The position numbers and the translations under genes are program-made. From Culex pipiens pallens (lineage: Eukaryota > Arthropoda > Insecta > Diptera > Culicidae), in assembly GCF_016801865.2 (NCBI RefSeq), contig NC_068938.1, positions 17,524,452 through 17,588,451 on the forward strand: a stretch of 64,000 nucleotides of DNA, given 5' to 3'. Of this stretch, positions 1 to 10,099 are shown piece after piece. Numbering within the stretch: the stretch's first letter is position 1; the number at the start of each line of letters is the position of its first letter. The notes under the pieces were generated by a model. It was not told the DNA's origin, searched no databases, and saw only the letters and a list, made by a program, of their open reading frames with translations.

Positions 1-300
1 AATATGCCGCCGAGACATGATTTTTTTTAAAGTGCATGTTTGAAAAAACAAATTTACCAGGTTTTAAATTTTAAAATCAAATTTGCAATTGAAAAAAGAT
101 TTATAGATTTTTTGATTAAGTGCATCGTTTTCAAGATAAAGCCATTTAAAGTTTTCGTTTTTAAAAAAATGTCCATGATTGTCCGCTTCAGAATTAGTTT
201 TTTTTCGAAAACTTGAGAAAATATGCAATAAAATTTCCTCAGATGAACCTGGACCTCTAGTAGCTAGAAATACAGCGAATTAGAGCAAAAAAAACAGGAA
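1..300. repeat. Fragment of interspersed palindromic repeat (inner arm)
   Basis: AT-rich sequence with no gene. Phrases such as the run ending in AATCAAATTTGCAATTGAAA, the 'gtgcatcgttttcaag' segment and a 'tagtagctagaaat' segment recur in diverged form at about 32.8-33.0 kb and 44.57-44.70 kb, in the same order. It is therefore an old piece of the palindromic family described at 32240-34162. Boundaries are uncertain. Confidence 0.5.
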
Positions 301-475
301 AATTCATTATATTTGATAGTAGAGCAATTCTCTGAGATTCCATTAATTCGATTTTTGTTTTATTTTTCAATCCAGCTGAAACTTTTTTGGGTTCTTCGGT
401 ATGTTCGAATGAACCATTTTGCATCATTAGTTGGTCCATATAATTTTCCATACAAATTTGGCAGCTGTCCGTACA
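300..475 (+). repeat. Left arm of a split palindromic repeat
   Basis: This segment matches the outer arm of the 1.9-kb palindrome (about 32243-32415), including 'gcaattctctgagatt', 'ccatataattttccatac' and 'ttggcagctgtcc'. Its reverse complement lies at 8224-8400. The two arms are separated by about 7.7 kb of younger insertions. It looks like one palindromic element opened by a retrotransposon insertion at about 476. Confidence 0.65.
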
Positions 476-477
476 AA

Positions 478-724
478 TATTCAATTCAATTCAATTCGGT
501 TTTATTTGTGAATAATCCAAGTTACAATGAGTTCATTTAGGTATATAACAGAGTTTTGGTGTTCATTTCAGCTGTGTTTTACATCGTAATTCAATCGAAA
601 AATTATTACTTATAACTATGGAATAGACAAGAGTAAGAAAAAGTTTTCAAAAAACTTACAGAAAGTGCAATGGAAAAAAGATAGAAAAAGAGAATGATTA
701 AAACTTGATCACAGACAAAAATAA
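478..724 (-). mobile_element. 3' untranslated end of gag-only non-LTR retrotransposon
   Basis: Read on the minus strand, the sequence after the gag stop is a short AT-rich segment. It ends in an AATAAA-containing stretch followed by a short array of GAATT units (plus-strand AATTC repeats at about 480-495). A simple-repeat tail of this kind is usual at the 3' end of Jockey-type non-LTR elements. No reverse transcriptase reading frame lies between gag and the tail, so this copy is non-autonomous or internally deleted. Confidence 0.6.
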
Positions 725-1476
725 TCATTTATAGATGTGCTTGATCATCAGCTCCCCGAGGACCAGAAATTGCTCCGCCTTGTTACGGCAGCTCCGAAAC
801 CGCGTCATCATCTCCCCCGCGAGAGCAAAGAACTCCGGCAGGGTAAAGAGATCTTCCCCGGTGACTTCTTGCTGGGCCGTACTGCCGCTACCGGCACCGA
901 CCACGCTGGCGAACGAACGCCCCCAACCAGGAGGGAACGCTGAGTTTTCCGCTGGAACCGTACGCTGTCCAGCTGCAGGAACGGCTGCGCTCGTACTTCG
1001 CTGAGGAGGGTGAGACGCTTTATTCTTCCTCTTTTCCTGCTCCTCGAGGTAGGCCTTGCGCGCGACGCATCCGCGGTAATTGCCGGTATGGTTGCCGTCA
1101 CAGTTCGCGCACTTTACGTGCGGCTTGGTTTGTTCTGCCTTGTCCCCCAAGTCCGCCTTTCGTGGCAGTGCGCACGCCTCCGAGAGGTGTGACTCACCGC
1201 ACTTCACGCAGCGGGGCCGGAGATTGCAGTTCCGCGAGCCGTGGCCGAATTTCTGGCAACGGTGGCATTGCGCTACGTCCGTCGGGTTCTTGGTGTAAAA
1301 CCGCCAGTTTACCCAAAAACCGTCCAACGTTTTAGTCCGCCGCTGGTCTTGGATCTTGACGGTGCCGCGGTCGAAGTACAACAGGTACAGTGTGTGCACA
1401 CCCGTGACTGTTGTCTTTTGCGAGAGCACTTTTATCTCTCGTGGCTTTATTCCGGCGTTCGAGAGGTGTCGCTTAG
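725..1476 (-). pseudogene. Retrotransposon Gag (ORF1), C-terminal part with zinc knuckles
   Basis: The open frame encodes the nucleic-acid-binding part of a non-LTR (Jockey/X-element type) ORF1 protein. Three CCHC-type knuckles are visible: CHRCQKFGHGSRNC (CX2CX4HX4C), CVKCGESHLSEAC and CANCDGNHTGNYRGC. They are preceded by the family's conserved 'GIKPREIKVLS' segment, typical of the PRE_C2HC region. A lysine- and serine-rich linker and a hydrophobic C-terminal helix ending in HIYK follow. The frame continues upstream to an ATG at 1489, but that ATG lies inside the terminal repeat of the element that interrupts the gene, so it is fortuitous. The N-terminal part of the same Gag lies at 7912-8194. 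The protein would bind retrotransposon RNA in an RNP. The copy is broken. Confidence 0.85.
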
Positions 1477-1812
1477 GCTGGATTTTCATGGATCATGCAA
1501 CGACATCGTAAGCACGAGCATCGAAATTTTTACGATGCTCTTGGATGGCGTTATGACTTAGCTATGACTCAAACCTAAATAACGGGCAGACCGCCATTTT
1601 TCCCGCAAGCGTTTCAAGAAGGAACGGTAGAAAATGGGAGAGAAACGCTTGGGGAAACGTCAACACAAAGCAACACGTGCACGGAAAAACCAAAGATAAA
1701 AATTTTAGACAAATGCAGGGGAACTTTTAATTTTGAACCATTCAAAATTTATTTCCGGATAGAACAAAATAATATTAATATTAACAATGTTTGGCAGCAT
1801 TTAGAAGAGCAC

Positions 1813-4800
1813 AACAAAAAAATTCAGAAATTCAGAAATTCAGAAATTCAGAAATTTCAGAAATTTCAGAAATTCAGAGATTCGGAAGTTCGGAAATTCG
1901 GAAATTCGGAAATTCGGAAATTCGGAAATTCAGAAAATCAGAAATTCAGAAATTCTGAAATTCTGAAATTCTGAAATTCTGAAATTCTGAAATTCTGAAA
2001 TTCTGAAATTCTGAAATTCTGAAATTCTGAAATTATGAAATTCTGAAATTATGAAATTCTGAAATTCAGAAATTCAGAAATTCAGAAATTCAGAAATTCA
2101 GAAATTCAGAAATTCAGAAATTCAGAAATTCAGAAATTCAGAAATTCAGACATTCAGAAATTCAGATATTCAGAAATTCAGAAATTCAGAAATTCTGAAA
2201 TTCTGAAATTCTGAAATTCTGAAATTCTAAAATTCTGAAATTCTGAAATTCTGAAATTCTGAAATTCTGAAATTATGAAATTATGAAATTATGAAATTAT
2301 GAAATTATGAAATTATGAAATTATGAAATTATGAAATTATGAAATTATGAAATTATGAAATTATGAAATTCTGAAATTCTGAAATTCTGAAATTCTGAAA
2401 TTCTTAAATTCAGAAATTCAGAAATTCAGAAATTCAGAAATTCAGAAATTCAGAAGTTCAGAAATTCAGAAATTCAGAAATTCAGAAATTCAGAAATTCA
2501 GAAATTCAGAAATTCAGAAATTCAGAAATTCAGAAATTCAAAAATTCAGAAATTCAGAAATTCAGAAATTCAGAAATTCAGAAATTCAGAAATTCAGAAA
2601 TTCAGAAATTCAGAAATTCAGAAATTCAGAAATTCAGAAATTCAGAAATTCAGAAATTCAGAAATTCAGAAATTCTGAAATTCTGAAATTCTGAAATTCT
2701 GAAATTCTGAAATTCTGAAATTCTGAAATTCTGAAATTCTGAAATTCTGAAATTCTGAAATTCTGAAATTCTGAAATTCTGAAATTATGAAATTCTGAAA
2801 TTATGAAATTCTGAAATTCTGAAATTCTGAAATTCTGAAATTATGAAATTCTGAAATTATGAAATTCTGAAATTCTGAAATTCAGAAATTCAGAAATTCA
2901 GAAATTCAGAAATTCAGAAATTCAGAAATTCAGAAATTCAGAAATTCAGACATTCAGAAATTCAGAAATTCAGAAATTCAGAAATTCAGAAATTCAGAAA
3001 TTCAGAAATTCAGAAATTCAGAAATTCAGAAATTCAGACATTCAGAAATTCAGATATTCAGAAATTCAGAAATTCAGAAATTCAGAAATTCAGAAATTCT
3101 GAAATTCTGAAATTCTGAAATTCTGAAATTATGAAATTATGAAATTCAGAAATTCAGAAATTCAGAAATTCAGAAATTCAGAAATTCAGAAATTCAGAAA
3201 TTCAGAAATTCAGAAATTCAGAAATTCAGAAATTCAGAAATTCAGAAATTCAGAAATTCAGAAATTCAGAAATTCAGAAATTCAGAAATTCAGAAATTCA
3301 GAAATTCAGAAATTCAGAAATTCAGAAATTCAGAAATTCAGAAATTCAGAAATTCTGAAATTCTGAAATTCTGAAATTCTGAAATTCTGAAATTCTGAAA
3401 TTCTGAAATTCTGAAATTCTGAAATTCTGAAATTATGAAATTCTGAAATTATGAAATTCTGAAATTCTGAAATTCTGAAATTCTGAAATTCAGAAATTCA
3501 GAAATTCAGAAATTCAGAAATTCAGAAATTCGGAAATTCGGAAATTCAGAAAATCAGAAATTCTGAAATTCTGAAATTCTGAAATTCTGAAATTCTGAAA
3601 TTCTGAAATTCTGAAATTCTGAAATTCTGAAATTCTGAAATTCTGAAATTCTGAAATTATGAAATTCTGAAATTATGAAATTCTGAAATTCTGAAATTCA
3701 GAAATTCAGAAATTCAGAAATTCAGAAATTCAGAAATTCAGAAATTCAGAAATTCAGAAATTCAGAAATTCAGAAATTCAGAAATTCAGAAATTCAGAAA
3801 TTCAGAAATTCAGAAATTCAGACATTCAGAAATTCAGATATTCAGAAATTCAGAAATTCAGAAATTCTGAAATTCTGAAATTCTGAAATTCTGAAATTCT
3901 GAAATTCTGAAATTCTGAAATTCTGAAATTCTGAAATTCTGAAATTATGAAATTATGAAATTATGAAATTATGAAATTATGAAATTATGAAATTATGAAA
4001 TTATGAAATTCTGAAATTCTGAAATTCAGAAATTCAGAAATTCAGAAATTCAGAAATTCAGAAATTCAGAAATTCAGAAATTCAGAAATTCAGAAATTCA
4101 GAAATTCAGAAATTCAGAAATTCAGAAATTCAGAAATTCAGAAATTCAGAAATTCTGAAATTCTGAAATTCTGAAATTCTGAAATTCTGAAATTCTGAAA
4201 TTCTGAAATTCTGAAATTCTGAAATTCTGAAATTCTGAAATTATGAAATTCTGAAATTATGAAATTCTGAAATTCTGAAATTCAGAAATTCAGAAATTCA
4301 GAAATTCAGAAATTCAGAAATTCAGAAATTCAGAAATTCAGAAATTCAGAAATTCAGAAATTCAGAAATTCAGAAATTCAGAAATTCAGAAATTCAGAAA
4401 TTCAGAAATTCAGACATTCAGAAATTCAGAAATTCAGAAATTCAGAAATTCAGAAATTCAGAAATTCAGAAATTCAGAAATTCAGAAATTCAGAAATTCA
4501 GACATTCAGAAATTCAGATATTCAGAAATTCAGAAATTCAGAAATTCAGAAATTCAGAAATTCTGAAATTCTGAAATTCTGAAATTCTGAAATTCTGAAA
4601 TTCTGAAATTCTGAAATTCTGAAATTCTGAAATTCTGAAATTCTGAAATTCTGAAATTCTGAAATTCTGAAATTCTTAAATTCAGAAATTCAGAAATTCA
4701 GAAATTCAGAAATTCAGAAGTTCAGAAATTCAGAAATTCAGAAATTCAGAAATTCAGAAATTCAGAAATTCAGAAATTCAGAAATTCAGAAATTCAGAAA

Positions 4801-5432
4801 TTCAGAAATTCAGAAATTCAGAAATTCAAAAATTCAGAAATTCAGAAATTCAGAAATTCAGAAATTCAGAAATTCAGAAATTCAGAAATTCAGAAATTCA
4901 GAAATTCAGAAATTCAGAAATTCAGAAATTCAGAAATTCAGAAATTCAGAAATTCAGAAATTCAGAAATTCAGAAATTCAGAAATTCAGAAATTCAGAAA
5001 TTCAGAAATTCAGAAATTCAGAAATTCAGAAATTCAGAAATTCAGAAATACAGACATTCAGAAATTCAGAAATTCAGAAATTCAGAAATTCAGAAATTCA
5101 GAAATTCAGAAATTCAGAAATTCAGAAATTCAGAAATTCAGAAATTCAGAAATTTAGAAATTCAGACATTCAGAAATTCAGAAATTCAGAAATTCAGAAA
5201 TTCAGAAATTCAGAAATTCAGAAATTCAGAAATTCAGAAATTCAGAAATTCAGACATTCAGACATTCAGAAATTCAGATATTCAGAAATTCAGAAATTCA
5301 GAAATTCAGAAATTCTGAAATTCAGAAATTCTGAAATTCTGAAATTCTGAAATTCTGAAATTCTGAAATTCTTAAATTATGAAATTAAGAAATTCTGAAA
5401 ATATGAAATTAAGAAATTTAGAAATTGAGAAA
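1813..5432 (+). repeat. 8-bp satellite array, GAAATTNN orientation
   Basis: About 3.6 kb of near-perfect 8-bp units of the form GAAATT followed by CA, CT, AT or CG. Variants occur in homogeneous blocks rather than mixed, so the array has higher-order structure. A marker variant (GACATTCA, GAAATTCA, GATATTCA in series) begins at 2149, 3037, 3821, 4501 and 5261. The gaps are 888, 784, 680 and 760 bp, all multiples of 8, so the register is kept. Another marker pair (CTTAAATTCAG at 2403 and 4675) is 2272 bp apart, also a multiple of 8. Because 8 is not divisible by 3, any open frames inside are by-products of the repeat, not genes. Confidence 0.97.
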
Positions 5433-7090
5433 TTCTTTCTTAATTTCTTAATTTCTGAATTTCTGAATTTCTGAATTTCTGAATTTCGGAATTTCTGAAT
5501 TTCTTAATTACTTAATTTCTTAATTTCTTAATTTCCTAATTTTTTAATTTCTTAATTTCTTAATTTCTTAATTTCTTAATTTCTTAATTTCTTAATTTCT
5601 TAATTTCTTAATTTCTTAATTTCTTAATTTCTTAATTTCTTAATTTCTTAATTTCTTAATTTCTTAATTTCTTAATTTCTTAATTTCTTAATTTCTTAAT
5701 TTCTTAATTTCTTAATTTCTTAATTTCTTAATTTCTTAATTTCTTAATTTCTTAATTTCTTAATTTCTTAATTTCTTAATATCTTAATTTCTTAATTTCT
5801 TAATTTCTTAATTTCTTAATTTCTTAATTTCTTAATTTCTTAATTTTTTAATTTCTTAATTTCTTAATTTCTTAATTTCTTAATTTCTTAATTTCTTAAT
5901 TTCTTAATTTCTTAATTTCTTAATTTCTTAATTTCTTAATTTCTTAATTTCTTAATTTCTTAATTTCTTAATTTCTTAATTTCTTAATTTCTTAATTTCT
6001 TAATTTTTTAATTTCTTAATTTCTTAATTTCTTAATTTCTTTATTTCTTAATTTCTTAATTTCCTGATTTTTAATTTCTTAATTTCTTAATTTCTTAATT
6101 TCTTAATTTCTTAATTTCTTAATTTCTTAATTTCTTAATTTCTTAATTTCTTAATTTCTTAATTTCTTAATTTCTTAATTTCTTAATTTCTTAATTTCTT
6201 AATTTCTTAATTTCTTAATTTCTTAATTTCTTAATTTCTTAATTTCTTAATTTCTTAATTTCTTAATTTCTTAATTTCTTAATTTCTTAATTTCTTAATT
6301 TCTTAATTTCTTAATTTCTTAATTTCTTAATTTCTTTATTTTTCAATTTCTTAATTTCTTAGTTTCTTAATTTCTTAATTTCTTTATTTTTTTATTTCTT
6401 TATTTCTTTATTTCTTTATTTCTTTATTTCTTTATTTCTTTATTTCTTTATTTCTTTATTTCTTTATTTCTTTATTTATTTATTTCTTTATTTCTTTATT
6501 TCTTTATTTCTTTATTTCTTTATTTCTTTATTTCTTTATTTCTTTATTTCTTTATTTCTTTATTTCTTTATTTCTTTATTTCTTTATTTCTTTATTTCTT
6601 TATTTCTTTATTTCTTTATTTCTTAATTTCTTAATTTCTTAATTTCTTAATTTCTTAATTTCTTAATTTCTTAATTTCTTAATTTCTTAATTTCTTAATT
6701 TCTTAATTTCTTAATTTCTTAATTTCTTAATTTCTTAATTTCTTAATTTCTTAATTTCGTTATTTCTTTATTTCTTTATTTCTTTATTTCTTTATTTCTT
6801 TATTTCTTTATTTCTTTATTTCTTTATTTCTTTATTTCTTTATTTCTTTATTTCTTTATTTCTTTATTTCTTTATTTCTTTATTTCTTTATTTCTTTATT
6901 TCTTTGTTTCTTTATTTCTTTATTTCTTTATTTCTTTATTTCTTTATTTCTTTATTTCTTTATTTCTTTATTTCTTTATTTCTTTATTTCTTTATTTCTT
7001 TATTTCTTTATTTCTTTATTTCTTTATTTCTTTATTTCTTTATTTCTTTACTTCTTTATTACTTTATTTCTTTATTTCTTTTTTTTTTCT
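5433..7090 (-). repeat. 8-bp satellite array, reverse-complement orientation
   Basis: At about 5433 the array switches to the complementary strand: units become AATTTC plus two bases. First come a few CTGAATTT units, then long TTAATTTC (about 5500-6370), TTTATTTC (about 6374-6620), TTAATTTC again (to about 6757) and TTTATTTC again (to about 7075). Each variant is homogeneous over hundreds of bases. Together with 1813-5432 this forms a very large inverted arrangement with a near-zero spacer. Confidence 0.95.
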
Positions 7091-7889
7091 TTACTTGCTT
7101 TTCTTCTTAATTTCTCCCACTCTTCTAACCTTCAGCCAGAACTATGATAAAATTATCAAATATTTATTCCATAAAAATAAATATGAAAAAAAATCTATTT
7201 TTTTCCATGTTTTCAACTTTCCGTGCATGGTAAACCGTACACACTTTGATCTAGCGTACTGTTTAAAAATGTTCTATGTTTATGGGAAACACTCGTATCA
7301 TAGGTGGCAATCAACATTTTCCTTGAATGACATACATTTCATGCTGTGAAATAAAATCAAAATTCTTTCTTGTTATTTGAAAACGTAAAAACCCACTTTA
7401 AAATAATTTGAGGTAGCCTATCGCCTCTTTTCAAAACTTTGTCGACATCAACATCAGCCGATTCCATTGTTGCCATTTTGGCATCGGAAAAATCTCATGT
7501 GTTTGCCACAAAACGCTTGAAACGCTTGCCTGCTTGAAATATTCACGGAAATATTTCACAGCGTTATTTGGTTTGTGTCCATGGTGTCGCGGCAGCAATA
7601 TGGCTGACAGGACAGGCATCGAACTACGATGCACTGACATTTTAGCAAAGCATGGTAGTGACTATGCTTTCGATGTCGGTCATCTTACGATGCTCGTGCA
7701 TCGAAAATCAAAAGTCGGAAAATCACATTTTCGGGGCTTTCCGGCAATTAGTATTTGTTTTTATTGTTCGTACTGCCATGAACAATCAATCTAAACTATT
7801 TTACCACTTAACTTGGTCGAAAAATATGAGTTTTCGACCAAATTTGACCACGAGCATCGAAAGCCGCTTTCGATGTCGGTCATCGAAAA
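7091..7889. other. Unique interior of the TIR element, no gene seen
   Basis: Non-satellite sequence between the array and the right terminus of the inserted element. It contains repeated 'cgatgtcggtcat' and 'catcgaaa' words and partial inverted similarity to 1494-1700 (for example the 'aagcgtttcaag' word). Short open frames are present on both strands, but none shows a recognisable protein or codon bias. Confidence 0.5.
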
Positions 7890-7911
7890 ATCCATGAAAA
7901 TCCACCCTTAA

Positions 7912-8194
7912 AGTCGGTGATCGAACGGTCTTGGTAACCCTGCAAGACAACCTTAACAGGGGGCTTCTCTGGGTCGTATGTGTAGAAGTTGACGTTGCTA
8001 CGCTTCAATTCTTCAAGCACCAGGTCGAAATCTTTCCTGTTCAGTGTGATCACTTTCACTGCCGACTTACCGATTTTCAGACAATATCCGAGGCCTTCCA
8101 GCAACTCGTCAACCTCGTCCGCCAACGTGTCCAAAACAAAAATTGGAGGTAGTCTTCGTTCCGTTGGAGAATTGTTCTTTTTTGACGTCGGCAC
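7912..8194 (-). pseudogene. Retrotransposon Gag (ORF1), N-terminal part
   Basis: The frame carries a basic N terminus (KKNNSPTERRLPPIFV), a small alpha/beta segment, then 'EKPPVKVVLQGYQDRS'. This last motif matches the conserved start of the PRE_C2HC region in Jockey/X-element Gag proteins. It stops where the inserted element begins, and the next part of the same domain (the 'GIKPREIKVLS' segment) is found at 725-1476. The first codon available after an in-frame stop is GTG, not ATG, so the copy is probably 5' truncated at about 8195. Confidence 0.75.
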
Positions 8195-8223
8195 TTATTG
8201 AAAAGATACATATTTTTTATTTT

Positions 8224-8400
8224 TTTTACATCATTTTCGTAAGAACAGCTGCCAATTTTATATGGAAAATAATATGGACAAACTAATGATGCAAAATGGC
8301 TTCTTTGGACATAACGAAGTTTCAGCCGGATTAAAAAATACAAAAAAAGTCGAATGACCGAAATCAGAGAGATTTGCTCTGCTTTGATAAAATAAATGTT
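8224..8400 (-). repeat. Right arm of the split palindromic repeat
   Basis: Reverse complement of 300-475 and of the outer arm at 32243-32415. It corresponds closely to 34000-34162 ('cagctgcc...tatatggaaaat', 'aatgatgcaaaatggcttc', 'gaatgaccgaaatc'). It is the distal partner of the left arm at 300-475. Confidence 0.65.
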
Positions 8401-8519
8401 CATTAAAAAAACATGTAAAATCAATCATAAACTATGTAGAATGTATTGTTAAACGTTTATTTTAGCATTTTTTAAATCTTATACTTGTCTGTATACTTAT
8501 TTTGAAATATTGGACTGCA

Positions 8520-8770
8520 GATCGCGGTCGACCAAAACAAAAAAAAACAGTTGTAGTAACTGTCTTTATAATTTGAAGAAAATTGCTTCTTTTTGAATTT
8601 TTGGTTGGTGTATTTTTTTAGAAATCTTGTCAAATTTCTTACAAGTTTGTTTTTGATCACTTTTTTGATACGATGCAACGGCATCGAGATACAACTTTAT
8701 TTTAATTACGAAATATTCATGAAAAAATAACTTACGCTTTTTAGTGTAATTGGATAAACTGCGCAATTTT
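8520..8770 (+). repeat. Partial copy of the 0.85-kb interspersed repeat
   Basis: Shares 'acaagtttg', 'ttttgatacgatgcaacgg', 'tcgagatacaactttat' and 'aacttacgc' in order with copies at 38815-39665 and 43085-43985, with an internal deletion. No coding capacity is seen. Confidence 0.55.
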
Positions 8771-9700
8771 TAAGTGACAACCATTTTTAGGCAATTTATT
8801 TCGAAAAAAAAATCAAATCAAATAGAAGTTTAGAATTTCTGAGAAATTCATTTTAATTTTCTTATTTAATATTGTTTAGCCATCCTTTGATTGCCAGAAA
8901 ATAGACCTTCAAAGAATGTAAACAAAGAAAGTAATAAATATTCCAAAACCATGACACACATTTTAAAAGAACCAAATTATATATGTTTTAAGCTAATTTA
9001 AACAAGTTCAAACTCCAAACCCAAACTGATATGTGAGGATTGTAAACAAAGTCTTCTTTGATGCTATCGTGTGTGGTTTACGATTTTTATGTTTTTTTTA
9101 ATACGACTTGAAGAAAAGTTGGTTGGGTTGACTCTACTACCACTATGGTCCGGATGTGAATAGAGATGTTCAAAACAAAGTACTGATACTGATCAGAGAA
9201 TTCTCTCACAGTGTTTCTATTAACCTCTTGAAACAAAACGAGTCCATATCACTCTTGATTCACCTGGTTCTTCATTTCTTCAGTTATATTTTTATTTTGA
9301 GTGTTTATTTTTTTGAAAAGGATCATAAAAACATATGAAACACAATAGTTTATGAGACCTTTTTAATATTTTTTTTGGATTTATTGCATTCTGATCAGGC
9401 TGGTCAGTGGAGTCGTGTACTTTTGAGGTCCCGGAGTCGGAGTCTAATTTTCCTCAGGTCGATAAAACACAACTTTGCATTGGCCTGTACGACATAAAGC
9501 AAGCTTGGGTACTTTAGCTTAAAAGCTGATAAGATTACCAAATTTGGTACAATCAGCTGATAACTAAAAAAAATGCAACCGAACTAATTGGAACCAAAAA
9601 AAAAAAAGAGATAAAGTCCTCTTTCGCTTGAATCGCAGTCAATTTGTGACATCCCCAACAAGTTCCAGGAACTGGTGGATTTGAAGAGCTTGGCCGGCGA
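8771..9700. other. AT-rich intergenic DNA, nothing recognised
   Basis: No supported gene, RNA or repeat boundary. It contains a short GGAGTC-rich patch at about 9425-9450. It leads into the putative promoter of the first giant gene. Confidence 0.4.
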
Positions 9701-9734
9701 CTGCTTGCTTTATCAGTGGACAGGCAGCTGGATT

Positions 9735-9775
9735 TCACACTCAGTGACACTTTTGAGTTGATTGGACGTGTTTTT
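9735..9775 (+). promoter_or_regulatory. Candidate core promoter / initiator of first giant gene
   Basis: TCAGT at 9741-9745 fits the arthropod initiator consensus. The surrounding words 'gtgacacttttgagt' and 'ttggacgtg' recur upstream of the second giant gene at about 20238-20268 (there TTAGT, 'gtgtcacttttgagt', 'ctggatgtg'). The distance to the start codon is similar (about 357 against 313 bp). Conservation of this patch in otherwise diverged upstream DNA argues for a duplicated promoter. No transcript data. Confidence 0.35.
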
Positions 9776-9998
9776 TTTTTTGCACTCATTGGTGTAAATC
9801 CAAGTGAATTGATTTGAGATTAAGTTATTTGGTAGAGGATTATTTGTTAACCACTTCGAAAAGACCAGGTTTGAAACATCATCAAATTAGTGAGAAGAAA
9901 CTAATGTTTTTTTTTAATAACCCACAGTTAACCATTTGAATTTAATTGGCGAACCCTTGATTTTCATTCAGTGAGTGGTTGTCTGATCAGTATCTACA

Positions 9999-10062
9999 GT
10001 AAGAAATGTTTTCTATTAAGTGAAATAAATAAAATATATATTATTAGTATTATCTTCGACAG
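9999..10062 (+). other. Predicted 5'UTR intron, first giant gene
   Basis: Donor GTAAGA at 9999 and acceptor TTCGACAG ending at 10062 define a 64-nt intron 37 bp before the start codon. The second giant gene has a matching arrangement (20465-20539). A further upstream intron (about 9869-9927) is possible but weaker. Confidence 0.45.
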
Positions 10063-10099
10063 TTGCTAAAATAAAAGTAATCTGATACAAAGAAGAATA

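Larger units (their letters stand above)
1477..7906. mobile_element. About 6.4-kb TIR element inserted in the retrotransposon gag, loaded with satellite
   Basis: The ends are inverted repeats: GGATTTTCATGGAT at 1480-1493 and its exact reverse complement at 7890-7903. Inverted similarity continues inwards, for example CGATG-rich segments and 'cttacgatgctcgtg' near both ends. The flanks carry CTTAG (1472-1476) and CTTAA (7907-7911), a likely short target duplication with one mismatch. The two gag fragments resume on either side in the same orientation with matching content, which supports one insertion event. The interior is about 5.3 kb of 8-bp satellite plus unique flanks of about 0.3 and 0.8 kb. 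No transposase frame is visible. The superfamily is undecided and the exact ends are uncertain by a few bases. Confidence 0.65.

Noticed and set aside
3139..3366. Open frame of repeating EIQKFRNS-type peptide in the satellite
   Set aside because: Pure by-product of the 8-bp unit (24 bp gives 8 residues); no initiation context or independent sequence.
1813..5432. Heat-shock elements from repeated GAA/TTC words
   Set aside because: HSEs need alternating nGAAn pentamers; here GAA and TTC are spaced by one base in an 8-bp period, so the phasing is wrong.
6904..7110. Hydrophobic frame of Phe/Leu/Tyr repeats that looks like a membrane protein
   Set aside because: Translation of the TTTATTTC array only.
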